Of a DNA stretch of 64,000 nucleotides, positions 1 to 13,393 are shown one piece after another. Both the position numbers and the translations under genes were made by a program. Below the pieces are notes generated by a model. The model was not told the DNA's origin, ran no database searches, and saw only the letters and a list, made by a program, of their open reading frames with translations. The stretch comes from Saccharum officinarum (lineage: Eukaryota; Streptophyta; Magnoliopsida; Poales; Poaceae): assembly GCA_020631735.1 (NCBI GenBank), contig CM036215.1, forward strand, positions 11,124,346 through 11,188,345, read 5' to 3'. Numbering within the stretch: the first letter of the stretch is position 1; each line of letters begins with the position of its first letter.

Positions 1-2907
1 TGATAATTGTTGCTCCAAAACTGCCCACAAGTCAGGCTTTGTAAATATTTCATGAACCACCTGCTGTGCACTTCCATAAGTTGGAGCATTTGAAGATTCA
101 AATTCTTCAATAGAGTCAGTCTTCAGTTCATCAGCGGCATTTATGTTGGTTACACTACTATCTACATCTGATTTTCCAAATGTCCACCACCTTGAAGCCC
201 AGTTAAACAGGCCCCAATTCATTTCAGAAATATCATCTTTTTTTCCAGATTTACTCATGGAAACAGCGACAGGTTTTCTGCATGGTTCTGGGTTTTCAGG
301 AATTGATGGATCTCTCTTTATTTTTTCAGAATGATCGTCACCTAATGAAATTGATAAATTATCACTTACTGCTGCCATGCTCTCAGTACCATCTGAGTGG
401 TCATTTTTGGAAGAGGTCTTATGGATCCTCCTCAAAAGCTTTATACAGCGATCAGCATTACACTCTTCTAGAGGAGTTTCCAAATCATCAATCACTTCAG
501 CAGAAGCGCTTTCACAATTTTGAGAAACCTCAGACTTAACATTCTCGGGGCCATTCCACATTGTCCAGATCCTTTTAAAGAATCCATCTTTGTTAGCAGC
601 ATTTTCCATCCCTGAGGAAGAGGGAGTTCCAGGGGTAGTCATTTCATCAACTTCCCTGTGCTTTGCTGGTGACTCTGTCGACCCACTCAAATCAGCCACT
701 GGGCACTCATTTTGGTCCTCAGATAGCCCATTTGATGGGGAAGGTAAGACAGAAAATGTAGGTGGGTGTTCACTTAGTGTCTCTGTGAAGCTTCTGCTCC
801 GTTCAATGCTCTGAGAAGAACTTAGTGTATGCTTCTTATTAGTGTGTGCTGTCCCAGTTGGGTTATTCTCCCTGACATTACATTGAGCTGAGCTAAGGGT
901 CTTAGTACATCCGTCACCAGGCTGCAGCAATCTTCCGTTCACAGCAATCGCATATCCTTCACCAGTTTGAAGACCCACTAATTCAACAATATCTGGCATT
1001 GATTGGAGAAGGCAAGAGAATTTCTTGTGGCCAAATAAATCTGAACCGAGACAAATTTTTTTCTTCTTAAGCTCTCCCCGGAGTAGTGAAAGGTTGATCC
1101 CTTCAGGATATGATCGTAGTGCCTCCAGAATTGCATTTGTTACATATTTAGGAACTGAGCTAGGCTTGGTATCAGATGGTACTGAATGCTGGGACTCAGA
1201 TGGTACCTTGATGGGTTCCTCTGATTCCTTCTCCAGGAAGGGGCCATCAAGGGCTCTGTCACCAGGCTGCAGAAGTCTTTTGTTGACAGGAATTGCATAT
1301 GGTTCATTTTCACCATTTGGAGGACCTACTAATTTAACAACATCTGGCATTGATTCAAGAAGGCAAGAGAATTTCGTGTGGCCAAAAAAATATGTACCCA
1401 GATCAATTCTGTTCTTTATAAGCTGTACTCGGAGATCTGAGATCCTCATCCCTTCAGGATATGAACGTAGTACCTCCAGAATTGCATTTGTTACATATTT
1501 AGGGACTGGGATAGGCTTGGTATCAGATGATACTGAAAAATGCTTTGGATCAGATGCTACCTTGATGGGTTCCTTTGATTCCTTCTCCAGGGAGGGGTCA
1601 TCAAGGGCTCCTCGGTAGTGACCATACCAAGATCCATGTAAACCATCTGGTGGATGGTTAAAACGTTTTGGTGACAAATCCTCCCCTCTAACTAAACCAT
1701 CCCAAGGCCACATGATTGTTGCTGCACTGCACAGTACACTGGTAGCATGACTAGGACAAGCAAGCAGTACATTGTAGTTGCTCATTCGCAACCGATGCAA
1801 AATGTTTGCAAAATCTTTATCCCCAGATATAAGGAAAAAATGAACTGGTGGTGGATTCTGAGCAATCCAGTAGACAAGATCAGCCATAAAAGAGCGGTCA
1901 GAACTATTCTTCCCACCTACATCAGGGAAACAACATTGTTAGTACAAATTAAGAAAAAAACAGAGAACCCAAATGGAATTAAAAATCCAGTGAAAATAGA
2001 GGATGCCAACTTTGTAAACAAATTGAGGGTACCAATGCAACTTTTGCTACTTAACATTGGCCCTTATGTCATCTACTCCCGCCGTTCCAAAATGTAAATC
2101 ATTTTGGCAACTTTTCTGAGTTTTTTTTCCCTAACCTGTTAACCTACACCTACAGCAAGATGATGGACCTCCCTGCGATCAGGAGGCAACTAGATTCGGG
2201 ATCAAACTTTGTGAACAAAAAACTTAAGGATCAACAAACCAATAGACGCGAAATTAACCAAATTCAAGATCCTCTCAAATTTAGCATCCATAACTTCACA
2301 AACCATGTAAAATGCATATCCAGTCACCAACCCGCCAACAAAACATTCAATAAAGAAACGCAGGAAAAGCCAAAGCAATAGATTAATCGTCATACCGGGG
2401 ACAGCAAAATAATCCTTTTTTCAACACTACTGCGCATTCAGCAAGGAAATTATGGAAAACGATCCCGAAATCATAACAGAAGGGAATGGAACGGAACGGA
2501 GCAGAATTAAACGGGGCGGGGGGTACGACCACGCAACTGCTTGGGACGTGGGAGATGGAGACGCCCGTGGCGGCGAGCGCCTCCTGGGAGGACCGCGCGA
2601 GCTGCAGCACGTCCCCGAAGGCGGTGATGGAGAGCGGCCCGCGGATGCCGGCGGCGCGGAGCGCGGCGGACACGCGCGGGGCGACGCGGTAGACGTTGAC
2701 GCCGTTGGGGATGTTGCAGTTCTCGAAGTCCCACCACACCGACACCCGCACCGCCCGGCTGCTCTCGTCGTCCTGCAGCGGCGCGGTGGCGGCCCCGGCC
2801 CGCCGCCTCCCGCCGCCGCCGTAGACCGCGGAGCTGAGGCGGCGGCAGCCTTGGCCGCGGACGGCGTGGGAGTGGGCGGAGAGGCGGCGGAGGAGGATCT
2901 GCGACAT
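1..2907 (-). CDS. NYN-domain + tandem LOTUS/OST-HTH protein (MARF1-like), 3' end outside window
   Basis: Two exons are visible: 2907-2538 (ATG at 2907) and 1916-1, joined by a GT-AG intron (donor 2537, acceptor AG at 1918-1917) that keeps the frame (HVPS-SGKNSSD). The arginine-rich N-terminus (about 50 residues) could be an organelle presequence. The NYN/PIN-like domain starts near residue 53 (VSVWWDFENCN) and continues across the intron, with the acidic motifs SSDRSF and SGDKDF typical of this nuclease fold. Two LOTUS (OST-HTH) domains follow, each starting KYVTNAILE and ending in FSCLL-SMPD (about 1505-1335 and 1155-985), then a Ser-rich linker. The frame is still open at base 1, where another helical domain may begin (VVHEIFTKPDLW). 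In animals, NYN+LOTUS proteins such as MARF1 bind and cleave RNA. The plant homologues are annotated only as putative endonucleases, so the exact role here is inferred. Confidence 0.85.
2072..2115. repeat. Possible Stowaway MITE remnant in intron 1
   Basis: The intron (1917-2537) contains CTACTCCCGCCGTTCC followed by AAAATGTAAATCATTTT, which resembles the terminal repeat of grass Stowaway elements (consensus CTCCCTCCGTCC). No matching second end is seen, so this would be a truncated copy. Nothing else stands out in the intron. Confidence 0.35.
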
Positions 2908-3059
2908 GGCGGCGGTGACGGATCAGCGGCGGAGACGGCGCCGATCCTCGCCGGCGGGCGCGATTTTGTTGGAGGGTTTTGGAGAAACCCTTCCCCGGCT
3001 TTCCGATTTTGCCACGCACGCGAAATGAATGATCTTGCTGTATTACCTTGAGGCCTGAT

Positions 3060-3279
3060 GGGCCGAGGCCTAAGGTAAGATGGGCCCTGCATGCTCGCTG
3101 CTCGACTCATATATTTTTTTTGGCTAAAAAATGTATTTTCTTTTTTAATAAACGGAGTTAGCATTTTAATAACATTTCAGGTTTTAAAGTTCACCAGTCA
3201 GCTTGCAAGCTAAAAGATCCTAACATTTCAAGTCCAATAACATGACCCCATAATAACTATGTTTGATGTTATCTTGTAC
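3060..3279. other. 5' flank of the NYN-LOTUS gene, no further gene
   Basis: This stretch lies upstream of the minus-strand gene and should contain its promoter. It is AT-rich beyond about 3110. I see no convincing TATA box or coding sequence in it. Confidence 0.4.
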
Positions 3280-3372
3280 TACTCCGTCCCTTAATATTAG
3301 TCGTCCAGAGAGCGTGTCTATATGAGGGAAATACGGTTTTCTAAAGACAAACATTCAGGGACAGAGGGAGTA
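3280..3372. mobile_element. Stowaway MITE (Tc1/mariner type)
   Basis: Short element of about 93 bp bounded by TA. The left end reads TACTCCGTCCC and the right end GGGACAGAGGGAGTA, which is its inverted repeat with a 3-base gap. This is the classical grass Stowaway terminus. It has no coding capacity. Confidence 0.75.
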
Positions 3373-3527
3373 AGTGCAGTAGAGCAGGTGGAGCGTACAA
3401 TCCAAGAAGATGAGCTATATCACGACACATCAAAGAGTGCCAATTTATCCAACTCTTGCTTTAACGTTTGGTGTGATCTAGCGTCCTACTGTAAGATCCA
3501 CAATCTATACATAATAATATATCTATA

Positions 3528-4990
<1,463 letters not shown>

Positions 4991-5408
4991 ATAATAATAA
5001 TAAAGAAGCAAAATTTCCACCATGATTTTTTTTCACCATACGTGTAAGATGCAACCGTCCGTGACTCAATCTCACGTAAGACACCAATTTCCTATTCCAG
5101 TCCGGTGCAAACTATTGCCTCTTGTCTCTAAATCAAATATGGAGACAAAGTCCACGTGCTGTGCAATGTAATAATAGAACAAATAAGGGACATAAGAACT
5201 CCAAATAGAATCGAAAACGAACTACAAATCAATCGAGATAGAATTGATATGCGTGCTTACGCTGGAGATAAAGTCCACGTACAATAAAGCAAAAAAAAAA
5301 AAAAGGAAGAACGAAGAAGTCCGTAAGAACTCCAAATCAAGTCGAAAACGAATTGCAAATCGAGTTGAGAAAGAACTAATCTGCCGTATCGCACAAAGTA
5401 ATATACGA
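4991..5408. other. AT-rich interval, second Helitron-like 5' motif, no gene
   Basis: It opens with ACATAATAATAATAAAGAAG, close to the 5' end of the Helitron at 3528 and followed similarly by CAAAATTTC. This suggests a truncated relative. The rest is AT-rich with a poly(A) run near 5290. I see no gene. Confidence 0.4.
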
Positions 5409-5522
5409 CATGTTCGTTTGGGCTGAAAATAAACGGCTGAAAGTACTGTTAATTAATTTAATATGAGAGAAAAACACTATTGACTAGCTAAAAATAAGCG
5501 ACCGAAAGCTCAACCGAACCTG
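5409..5522. mobile_element. hAT-like MITE remnant
   Basis: The left end CATGTTCGTTTGGGCTG and the right end, read in reverse as CAGGTTCGGTTGAGCTT, form imperfect inverted repeats of a type common in grass hAT MITEs. No clear 8-bp duplication is visible, so the copy is old or misassigned. Confidence 0.4.
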
Positions 5523-5767
5523 CTGATAAACTTGGACTGCCTGTCGTCGGTGCCGTGCGTTGCGAGGAGAGGGAAGAGAGAAGAATCCAAAAAAGGTAGC
5601 TTCATCCTACTTTGCCTGCACCTCTTGCACGAGGACGGGCGGACTGTCTTTTTTTTTAAAGCTCTTTTTTAAAAGATTCTCTCAAATATGTCCCTGGCGG
5701 AAAGATTTCAAAAAATAGACCTCTCTCTTGGCGCCATAGTCGTCGGCGCCAAGATATAACTGCATGG
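5523..5767. other. Left part of a MULE 5' region
   Basis: This sequence is contiguous with 15752 onward once the LTR element and one CATGG copy are removed. It contains a perfect hairpin at 5727-5753 (CTTGGCGCC, 9-base loop, GGCGCCAAG). It is followed by further GGCGCC hairpins and the MULE transposase exon on the other side of the insertion. Confidence 0.5.
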
Positions 5768-8127
5768 TGAAGGGTCGAGATGGCGGACTAGAGGAGGGTG
5801 AATAGTCCTTTCTAAAACTTAAACGCGTAGGCTAACCAAAATAAATGCGGAATTAAACTTATCGGTCTAGCCAATACTACACCCCTCTATTTAAGTTCTC
5901 TAGCACCTTGCAAAGATCCTAATTAAGCAACTAAGGTGCTTTCCTTAGCAAGAGCTCTCCTATTTAATTCTAGAGCAAGGTCACACAAACCTATGCACTA
6001 GTACTTTGCATGCAAGAGGGAGCTCCTACACAACTAGTGAAGCAAAAGCACAAAGCTCCTAAGCTCACTAGCAATGCTCAATAACAAGGCAACTAATGCC
6101 AAATTAAAGAGCGTAAAACACTTAGCTACACAAGCTAAGCAAAAAGACAACTAGCAAGCTACACAAGCAACCTAGTTACGAGAGCAACTACACAAGCACA
6201 AGTATATATGAAAGTAAATACAAGCTTGTGTTGCATGAAGGCAAACCACCGAGAGGAGTAGACAATGTTGACACGGTGATTTTCTTCCGAGGTTCACTTG
6301 GTTGCCACCAAGCTACGTCCCCGTTGTGTCGACCAACACTTCGTAGTTCGGCGGCTAATTGGTCACACACCGAGCCTCTCAAAAGGCACCGCAAGAACCC
6401 ACCATAAAGTGTGGTAGCTCAATGACACGCTCAACTAGAGTTGCTCTTCGCGATCCCCGCGGGGTGAGCACAATCCCCCTCACAAAGCTTCTCCGGAGCC
6501 TCTCACAATCTTCTTGCGAGCTTCGACGGAGTTATAAGCCACCAAGCCGTCTAGGAGGTGACAACCTCCACCAAGAGTAACAAGCACCACCAGCTTGCAA
6601 CAAGATCACCTAGTACCACACGATGCAATCTCTCAAAGCAATACACTAGAATCGCTCTCTCACTCGATCCGATGAACACTATCAAGTATGAGTGAATTAG
6701 ATGGCTCCCAAGCACTACCACATAAGCCACTAAGGCTAAAGTGTGCTCAGCTACCGGCCACAGCCGGCCAAGGCATCTATTTATAACCCCACGGTCAAAT
6801 AGAGCCGTTACCCCTTCACTGGGCAGATTTCAGGACGACCGGACGCGCCGGTCGTAACTGACCGGACGCGCTCAGCCGCGTCCGATTCTCCAACGGTCAC
6901 TGCGCCAACGGTCAAACCAAATGACCGGACGCGCCCCTAGCAACGATCGGACGCGCCCCTCGCAATGACCGGACGCGCCGCTGCCACGACCGGACGCACC
7001 GATCGCACAGTACCGCGCTCGAAACGATATGACCGGACGCGCTCCTTGCGACGACCGGACGCGACAGTGCCCGCGTCCGGTTAGAGTTCAGTAAGCACCT
7101 TCAACGATCGGACGCGTCCGATCATGTGTGACCGGACACGCCGCGCGTCCGATCATCCTTGCGTTCTGCAATTCTCACTGGGCGCATGACCGGACGCGCC
7201 GGTCCCGCGAGTGACCGAACGTGCCGGTTACAAACCCTAACACCCGCGTCTGCGCTGTACTGACCGGACGCGTCCGGTCATACCATGACCACGTCCGGTG
7301 CAGCGTCCGATCACCTCTGTGACCTCCGTTCGCCTCCGTTTCTTTTCTGACTTCCGGCGTAGTGGAAAAAAGGCATTTCAACTCCTCGAAAACGCCTGAA
7401 TCCCGCCTCGCAAGCTCGGCGGGAGGGAGAGAGGAACCCAAACCCTCTCTACCGTTCAAACTTCATCGCCTTCATAAATGTGCCAACACCAACAAGTGAT
7501 CACCACCTTGTGCACGTGTGTTAGCATTTTCATAATCATTTTACCGAAGGAGTTAACCACTCAACTTGCCACGCCACTCGATCCTAGCAACGATGCAAAG
7601 TTAGATCGCTCAAGTGGCACTAGATGACCGATATGCAAACAAGTTTGCCCCTCTTGATAGTATGGCCATCTATCCTAAACCTGGTCATAAACTTCTCTAG
7701 ACACCTATGACCGGTGAAATGGAAATGCCCTAGGTTATACCTTTGCCTTGCGCATTCCACTTCATCTCCTCCGACATTGATGCAACACATGCACCAACCA
7801 ATCACCAAATGATATGATTCACTTCATATCATCACGTGACTGTATTGGTTCATTGATCTTGACCTCACTTGCTCTTCACCGTTGCCTCGGTCCTTCGGCG
7901 CCAAGCCATCACACAACTTGCCCTTCATCCTAGCAACCGGTCCATCAAGCCAAGCCTCATCTTGATCTTCTCTACCTTGGTCACATGACTCCATGTCATG
8001 TCTCATATGCAATGAGCTTCTTCATGACACCATCACATGTGGACTAATCTCCTGTGTATCTCACATAACCACATATTAGTCCACCTAAGTTGTCACTCAA
8101 TTACCAAAACCAAACAAGGACCTTTCA
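5768..8127 (-). repeat. Left LTR (3' LTR in element orientation)
   Basis: 2,360 bp, starting TGAAGGGTCG and ending GACCTTTCA. It holds an array of at least 13 GACCGGACGCG-like motifs between 6839 and 7310, including the perfect 20-bp palindrome TGACCGGACGCGTCCGGTCA at 7261-7280. Short open frames across the array are by-products of its composition. Confidence 0.93.
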
Positions 8128-11100
8128 ATCTCCCCCTTTTTGGTAATTGATGACAACTTTACAAAGATATGGAAATTATGCTTTTTCAAGCTAGCACTTC
8201 ACACAAGTGTAAATTGCTAACTTGTTTTGGATTTAATGTTACTTATCCAACATTTAAGCTCTATGTCAAGATTTGGATAAGCACCATAAAATCCGACTTG
8301 GTAGTGATAACTCCCCCTACATATGTGCTCAAATGGTTTGGTTTCAAGTTTACACATATGCATAAATATAAAATTTGTGGGAGGGTTAGCACTACTAAGT
8401 GATGCTAAGGTGTATAGAATAAACCTTTGTAGCTTGATACCAATTAGTAGCTTGATACCATTTGAAAATCACAAGTTTGCCATCATCCTTAGCATCATGA
8501 GTGGCTAGACATCAAAAACACTAGAAACCCCATGAGATCAACATTATAAGCATGGTTCTAGTTTTTGCATGATAATCACAAGTCTAGCTAACATCCTATG
8601 CATGCTAGTTATCAAATCATCATTCAAGTTCTATAACTAGCATACACCACACAAGCATGCATATTGAATTTAAGAACTTATGCAATACAAGCAAGCACAT
8701 GAATTATGCACAAATCAAATATAATCAATCAAAGTTCATGAGCTTGCTCCCCCTACTTGTGTGCTTTCTTTGTCCAAGAATGTTTGATCCCCTTACATTC
8801 TTCAATGTTGCTCCCTCTTTGTCCATGTCCATGTCCAATTTTTCAATCTCTCCCCAAAGCTCAAAAAGCTTTCATATCTTTGTCCAACTTCTCCCCCTTT
8901 GTCATCAATTTCTATAAAAGGTGTTCTTCTCAATTGATACAAAGGCTTGTATTAGGGTAGATGGTTGAAACTTGAATATTGCATTTTTGATGGACATTAC
9001 AACATATGTTGGAATGACAAACTTTATGGTTGCTCTTGAGATACCACATAGGATCTTTGACCTTGATACCAATCGGTGGGGCTCCTCCCCTATGTCATAG
9101 CATGTGTCATTCACTTGAGATACCACTTGAAGATGAGGGTAGCATTTTTTGATTTGATCACTTAAGGTTGAGGATCACTTGTGAAACCATCGTCTTGCAT
9201 GAATGATACCACGTGAAGATATCATGAGTAGAAATGTGATACCATTTGAAAGAATTTTCTAGTATGGATTCACTTTGAAGGATTTGGCAATAGTATTCAC
9301 TTCTTGAACATTTTCTATCTTCATGAGTACCACTTGTAAGATATCACTTGCATATCATGATCTAGACACCACTAGTGAATACCACTTGGAAGATCAATTT
9401 GAGTCTAGATACCACTTGAAACAAACTAGATATCTATTTTCATTGTTGTCTTGTACTTATACTCTTATCATTGTCATGAGCTTCTTGTATGACTTGAACT
9501 ATATTGATTTGCCTAAGATTCCAAGTCCGGTTTGATCCAATGACAAGCTTTTTCACACCTTATGCTAAGGGTTATCTTGCCAATGTTGTACTTGTCACTT
9601 GTTATCAATCAAACTAGATCAAGTACTTGGGTTCACTGGCTCATGAACAAATTCATACTTATACCACTAGGTCAATTAACCATTCAAGCAATAGTGGTAG
9701 ACTATGAATTTAAACTTTTCATTTGTTATGCATGATCCTAATAAGCATGTACTATATGCACTAATGACATACTAGTAAAGGATGATTTGATCATGCACAT
9801 TACAATGATACCTTTGCTATATTGGAGTAGAGGATAGTCACATAGATTCCAATTCATTACTCCAATAGCAATGTGAAGTCCAATTTATGAGTTTGGTGAA
9901 GACCAATCATCATAGATAAATCCATTCTTCATCCATATGAAATGAAAACCACTTATGATCAAGTGCACTATCTCTTGAGTTGTGGTTGGCTTGCTTCATC
10001 TTTTTGATCAATGCTTGCATGAGAGAACTACTTAGAATACCACTTGAAATATATGACTAGCTCTCTTTTGGGTGTTGCTTGCTTTTCTTGATCAACCCTT
10101 TTGATTGCTTCAACTAAGCATCACAAGTTCCTCGGATCACCACTTCCATGTTAGCCTTCTAAGTCCCAAACTTGGTTTCACCTACACACGGCGGCAAGCC
10201 CCTCACTAGGGAGAAGTGACCTTTCTCCAAAGAACCACTCTTGATACTCATTTGACAATGATATAGTTTGATTGATCCAAATGATGAACTCAATCTTGAT
10301 GAATAATCCTTGAATCTTCATTTGAGTCTAACTCTTTCTACTTATTTAAGTCCTTTTCTTTCTACCAAATGATCTCTAATCATCACTAGAATTTAAACTT
10401 CATCTTCATCTTAAGTTTGATCTTGATCTTCAAATTGAGTACCAAATAAGTACACCAAGTACATTTCACAATACAAAAGTCTTGTACTCATTGCTCGTCA
10501 TGCTTCTAGATCAATCCAAAACCAAACTTAGGTACCTCAACCACTTGTAAACATGTTTCCAACTTGAGGACCTTTCAATCACAGTGACTCCAGATTAATC
10601 CAATGATTATCACTTTTCTGGCAGATTATGTACCTTTTAAAGAATAATTCATATCTCCCAATGTACGGATGCAAATGCCATGAAATTTGGTGGAGATGTG
10701 CATTACAAAGTCATCTAGAAGCTGTAAAAGTTTGAACTTCTTTTGACTCCTAGATTGCTACTAGATTTCAAATCTTCCATCACTGCTACATGCTAAAAAC
10801 TGCTGCACTATAGCTGACAAGATGCACTTCAAAACCAAAGCAACTCTTATCCAATTCTTATGAAATTTCTACAAAATCTCCTTTCATAAGTGTAGAACAT
10901 GTATACCAAATTTCAAGCCAATACAAATAGATTTGATCACTCAAACATGGCTAAGATCACTGCTAGCTCAGATTTATAATATAGGACATATTTCAATACA
11001 TGGGCTATTCTTCATCAAAAGTGAATCAAACTTGAAACTAACTTGTTTGAATATTTTTATAAGATTTATATCCATTCAATCCACTTACTAAAGGTCATCT

Positions 11101-11660
11101 CATGAACTTATCCAACCCAAATCAATCCAAACTTGATTGCTAAGCATTTAATCCATTCAATCATCTCATAGCAAGCAACATTGCATATATATCCAATTCA
11201 ATTAACTCATATGCACCCAAGTGAAATGATCAACAAGAGATATACCTTGGTTAGCTCATGATCATCCAATAGCAAGCTTTCAACTTGAATATTTGCAAGC
11301 CATTAAATATATCCAATAAATCACCACAATCTTTAACATTGCACTTGTATGTTGTAGCACTTGGACTTCACTTATTTTGTCTTGGCATTAGGATTGGATA
11401 TGCATTGAGCTTCATAACTTGACTCAATATAAGATGAACAAAAGAAACCAATTGAATCAAGCCTCCAATGCCGATGGTACCTACAAACAATCATCCACTC
11501 TTTGATGGTACCCAAACAAGTTTGGGTCCTCTCAAGTTAGGTACAACATACTTAGGCATTGCCTTAGTATGAATAGCAGGATGTCTTGCAATTCCAACCA
11601 ATGAGGTACCATTGCCATCCTTTCTAAGCATATTAGTATTATCAATTAAAATAGGCTTAG
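8128..11660 (-). other. Internal non-coding region of the Gag-only element
   Basis: AT-rich sequence between the polypurine tract and the Gag remnant. It has no long open frame and no recognisable pol motif on either strand. GATACCA/GATACCAC (TGGTATC on the minus strand) recurs at about ten places between 8.4 and 10.1 kb, often as GATACCACTTGAA. Confidence 0.6.
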
Positions 11661-13342
11661 AATTGTTACCTAGGGGACATGAATGAGCATTGTGTCCCCT
11701 TTCCTGACATGAATAGCATCTTCTCTTTGTTGAGCCTTTTCTTCCTTGCTCATGTGATGCTCTTCATAGCCTTGCCTCTCATGAGTTGCTTGAGCCTTCT
11801 TCTCAAGCTTGGTAGGACACCCCGAGGCAAAGTGTCCCATATCTCCACACTTGAAGTACTTGATGTGAGTATGTACTTTCTTCTCGATTTGATTCTTGCT
11901 CATCATCTTGGCATCTTGGATTTGCATTGGATGACTTGCTCTACCACCCCTTCTTATTTTTTTTTCTTCATCATCAAGTCATCATCATCTTCATGGTTGA
12001 TCTTGACTTGAGCTTGGGGCTTTGCTTTTGGCTCAACTTGAAACTTCTTGGTAGGGCAACACTTGGCAATATGTCCTACTTCATGGCATCGGTAGCACAT
12101 GAGTTGGGATAGCTTCTTTGCATCTTGCTTCTTCATAATCTTGCCCTTGCTCTTGTTGTATCCAATACCACTCTTATCACCATATCTTTTTTGATTGGTT
12201 ATGATATGCTCAATGGCGATTTTAGAGTTGTAGCACCTCTCCAACTTGTTGCTCAAATTCTTCACTTCACTTTTGAGCTCATTGTTCTCCTTCAAAAGGT
12301 TAGTCTCACAAGACATAGAAGTAGAACAAGCATCTAATTGTGAAGAACATGGCATATCTAATAAATCATCATAAGAGGTGGATACATGCTTCTTGCCTAC
12401 ATCACAAGGGTTAGTAATATGTGATTGATCATTTGACCCAAATGATGAGCTCTCACTAGTTTTGGTTTCTTCATTAGAAAGCTTCTTAGTGAGTAAAGCA
12501 TATTCTTGTGTCAAATTATCATGAGCAACACTAAGTTCCTCATGAGCCAATTTTAGCTCATCATGTGAACAAGTAGTAACATAAAGTAGATGCTTTTGTT
12601 GTTCACATGTGGTTTTTAGAAAAGAGTTTTTATTTTCCAATTTACTTACTCTTTCCATTTCCCTTTTCAAGGCTCTTGAGAGTTTATATAAAAGCTCTAA
12701 ATTTGGATCATCACAATCCACAACAAAACCACCAACATGTATCTTAGTGTTACCATGTGATGATGTTGAAGAGCTTATTGAAGCATCACTCTCATAGCCA
12801 TCATCTTCACCATCAAGAGTGCATGAAGTAGAATCATTGCTTGCATAATTTGTGGCATTATCATTCTTCTTGTCAAGTGATCTTGTGATATGATCATCTT
12901 TGTCATCACTTGACCGTGAGGTGGAGCAATCCTCCACAACCACCTCGTTGTGGTCATGCTCAACATCCTCATGTACCTCCATCACTATGTGATCATCCTT
13001 CTTGAATTTTCCATCATCTCAATTTGAGGAGTCACCATAGTGATGCTTGAGCGCCGTCCACATGCTATGTGCACTTGAGAGACCCCTCACCTTGTCAAAA
13101 ATCTCATCATTCAAAGCTTTGATTAGATAAAACTTAGCTTGTGCATCAAGTGTTCGGCAATCCTTTTGAGCTTGGGTACGGTTACCACACCCATCCAAGT
13201 CATGAGAAAAGCCAACAACTATGATCCACCAAAACTTAGGGCCAAGAGCACGAAAATGATCAAGCATGTGATTTTTCCACCGTGCATAGTGAGTGCAATC
13301 AAAAATGTGTTCCACACAATCATCTAGCCCATAAGCCGCCAT
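11661..13342 (-). pseudogene. Decayed copia-type Gag with zinc knuckles
   Basis: The frame starts at 13342 (MAAYGLDDCVEHIF), 50 bases inside the primer-binding site. Its first 107 residues match the UBN2/DUF4219-type Gag region (YARWKNHMLDHFRALGPKFW, then KFYLIKALNDEIFDKV). A single in-frame TGA at 13021-13019 follows, after which the same frame runs to 11954: an acidic Ser/Asp-rich linker, a coiled coil (about 12700-12550) and a CCHC knuckle (CYRCHEVGHIAKCC). A frameshift near 11955 leads into 11927-11670, with a second knuckle whose first Cys is Tyr (YFKCGDMGHFASGC) and a third degraded one. Gag packages the RNA into particles. This copy cannot make the full protein unless the stop is read through. 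Confidence 0.8.
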
Positions 13343-13376
13343 CCTCTCGGGTCGGTGAAGACCGCAAATGAGAGAC

Positions 13377-13393
13377 CCGGCTCTGATACCACT
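13377..13393 (-). promoter_or_regulatory. Primer-binding site (initiator tRNA-Met)
   Basis: On the minus strand the LTR ends CCCTTCA and is followed by AGTGGTATCAGAGCC, the standard plant initiator tRNA-Met complement (TGGTATCAGAGC). This is the main evidence for element orientation. Confidence 0.9.

Noticed and set aside
6830..7320. CRISPR-like repeat array
   Set aside because: The spacing of GACCGGACGCG is irregular, the motif lies in both directions, and the setting is a plant LTR.
8128..11660. Copia pol region
   Set aside because: No RT (YVDD), integrase or RNase H motif and no long frame was seen on the minus strand; the element appears to be Gag-only.
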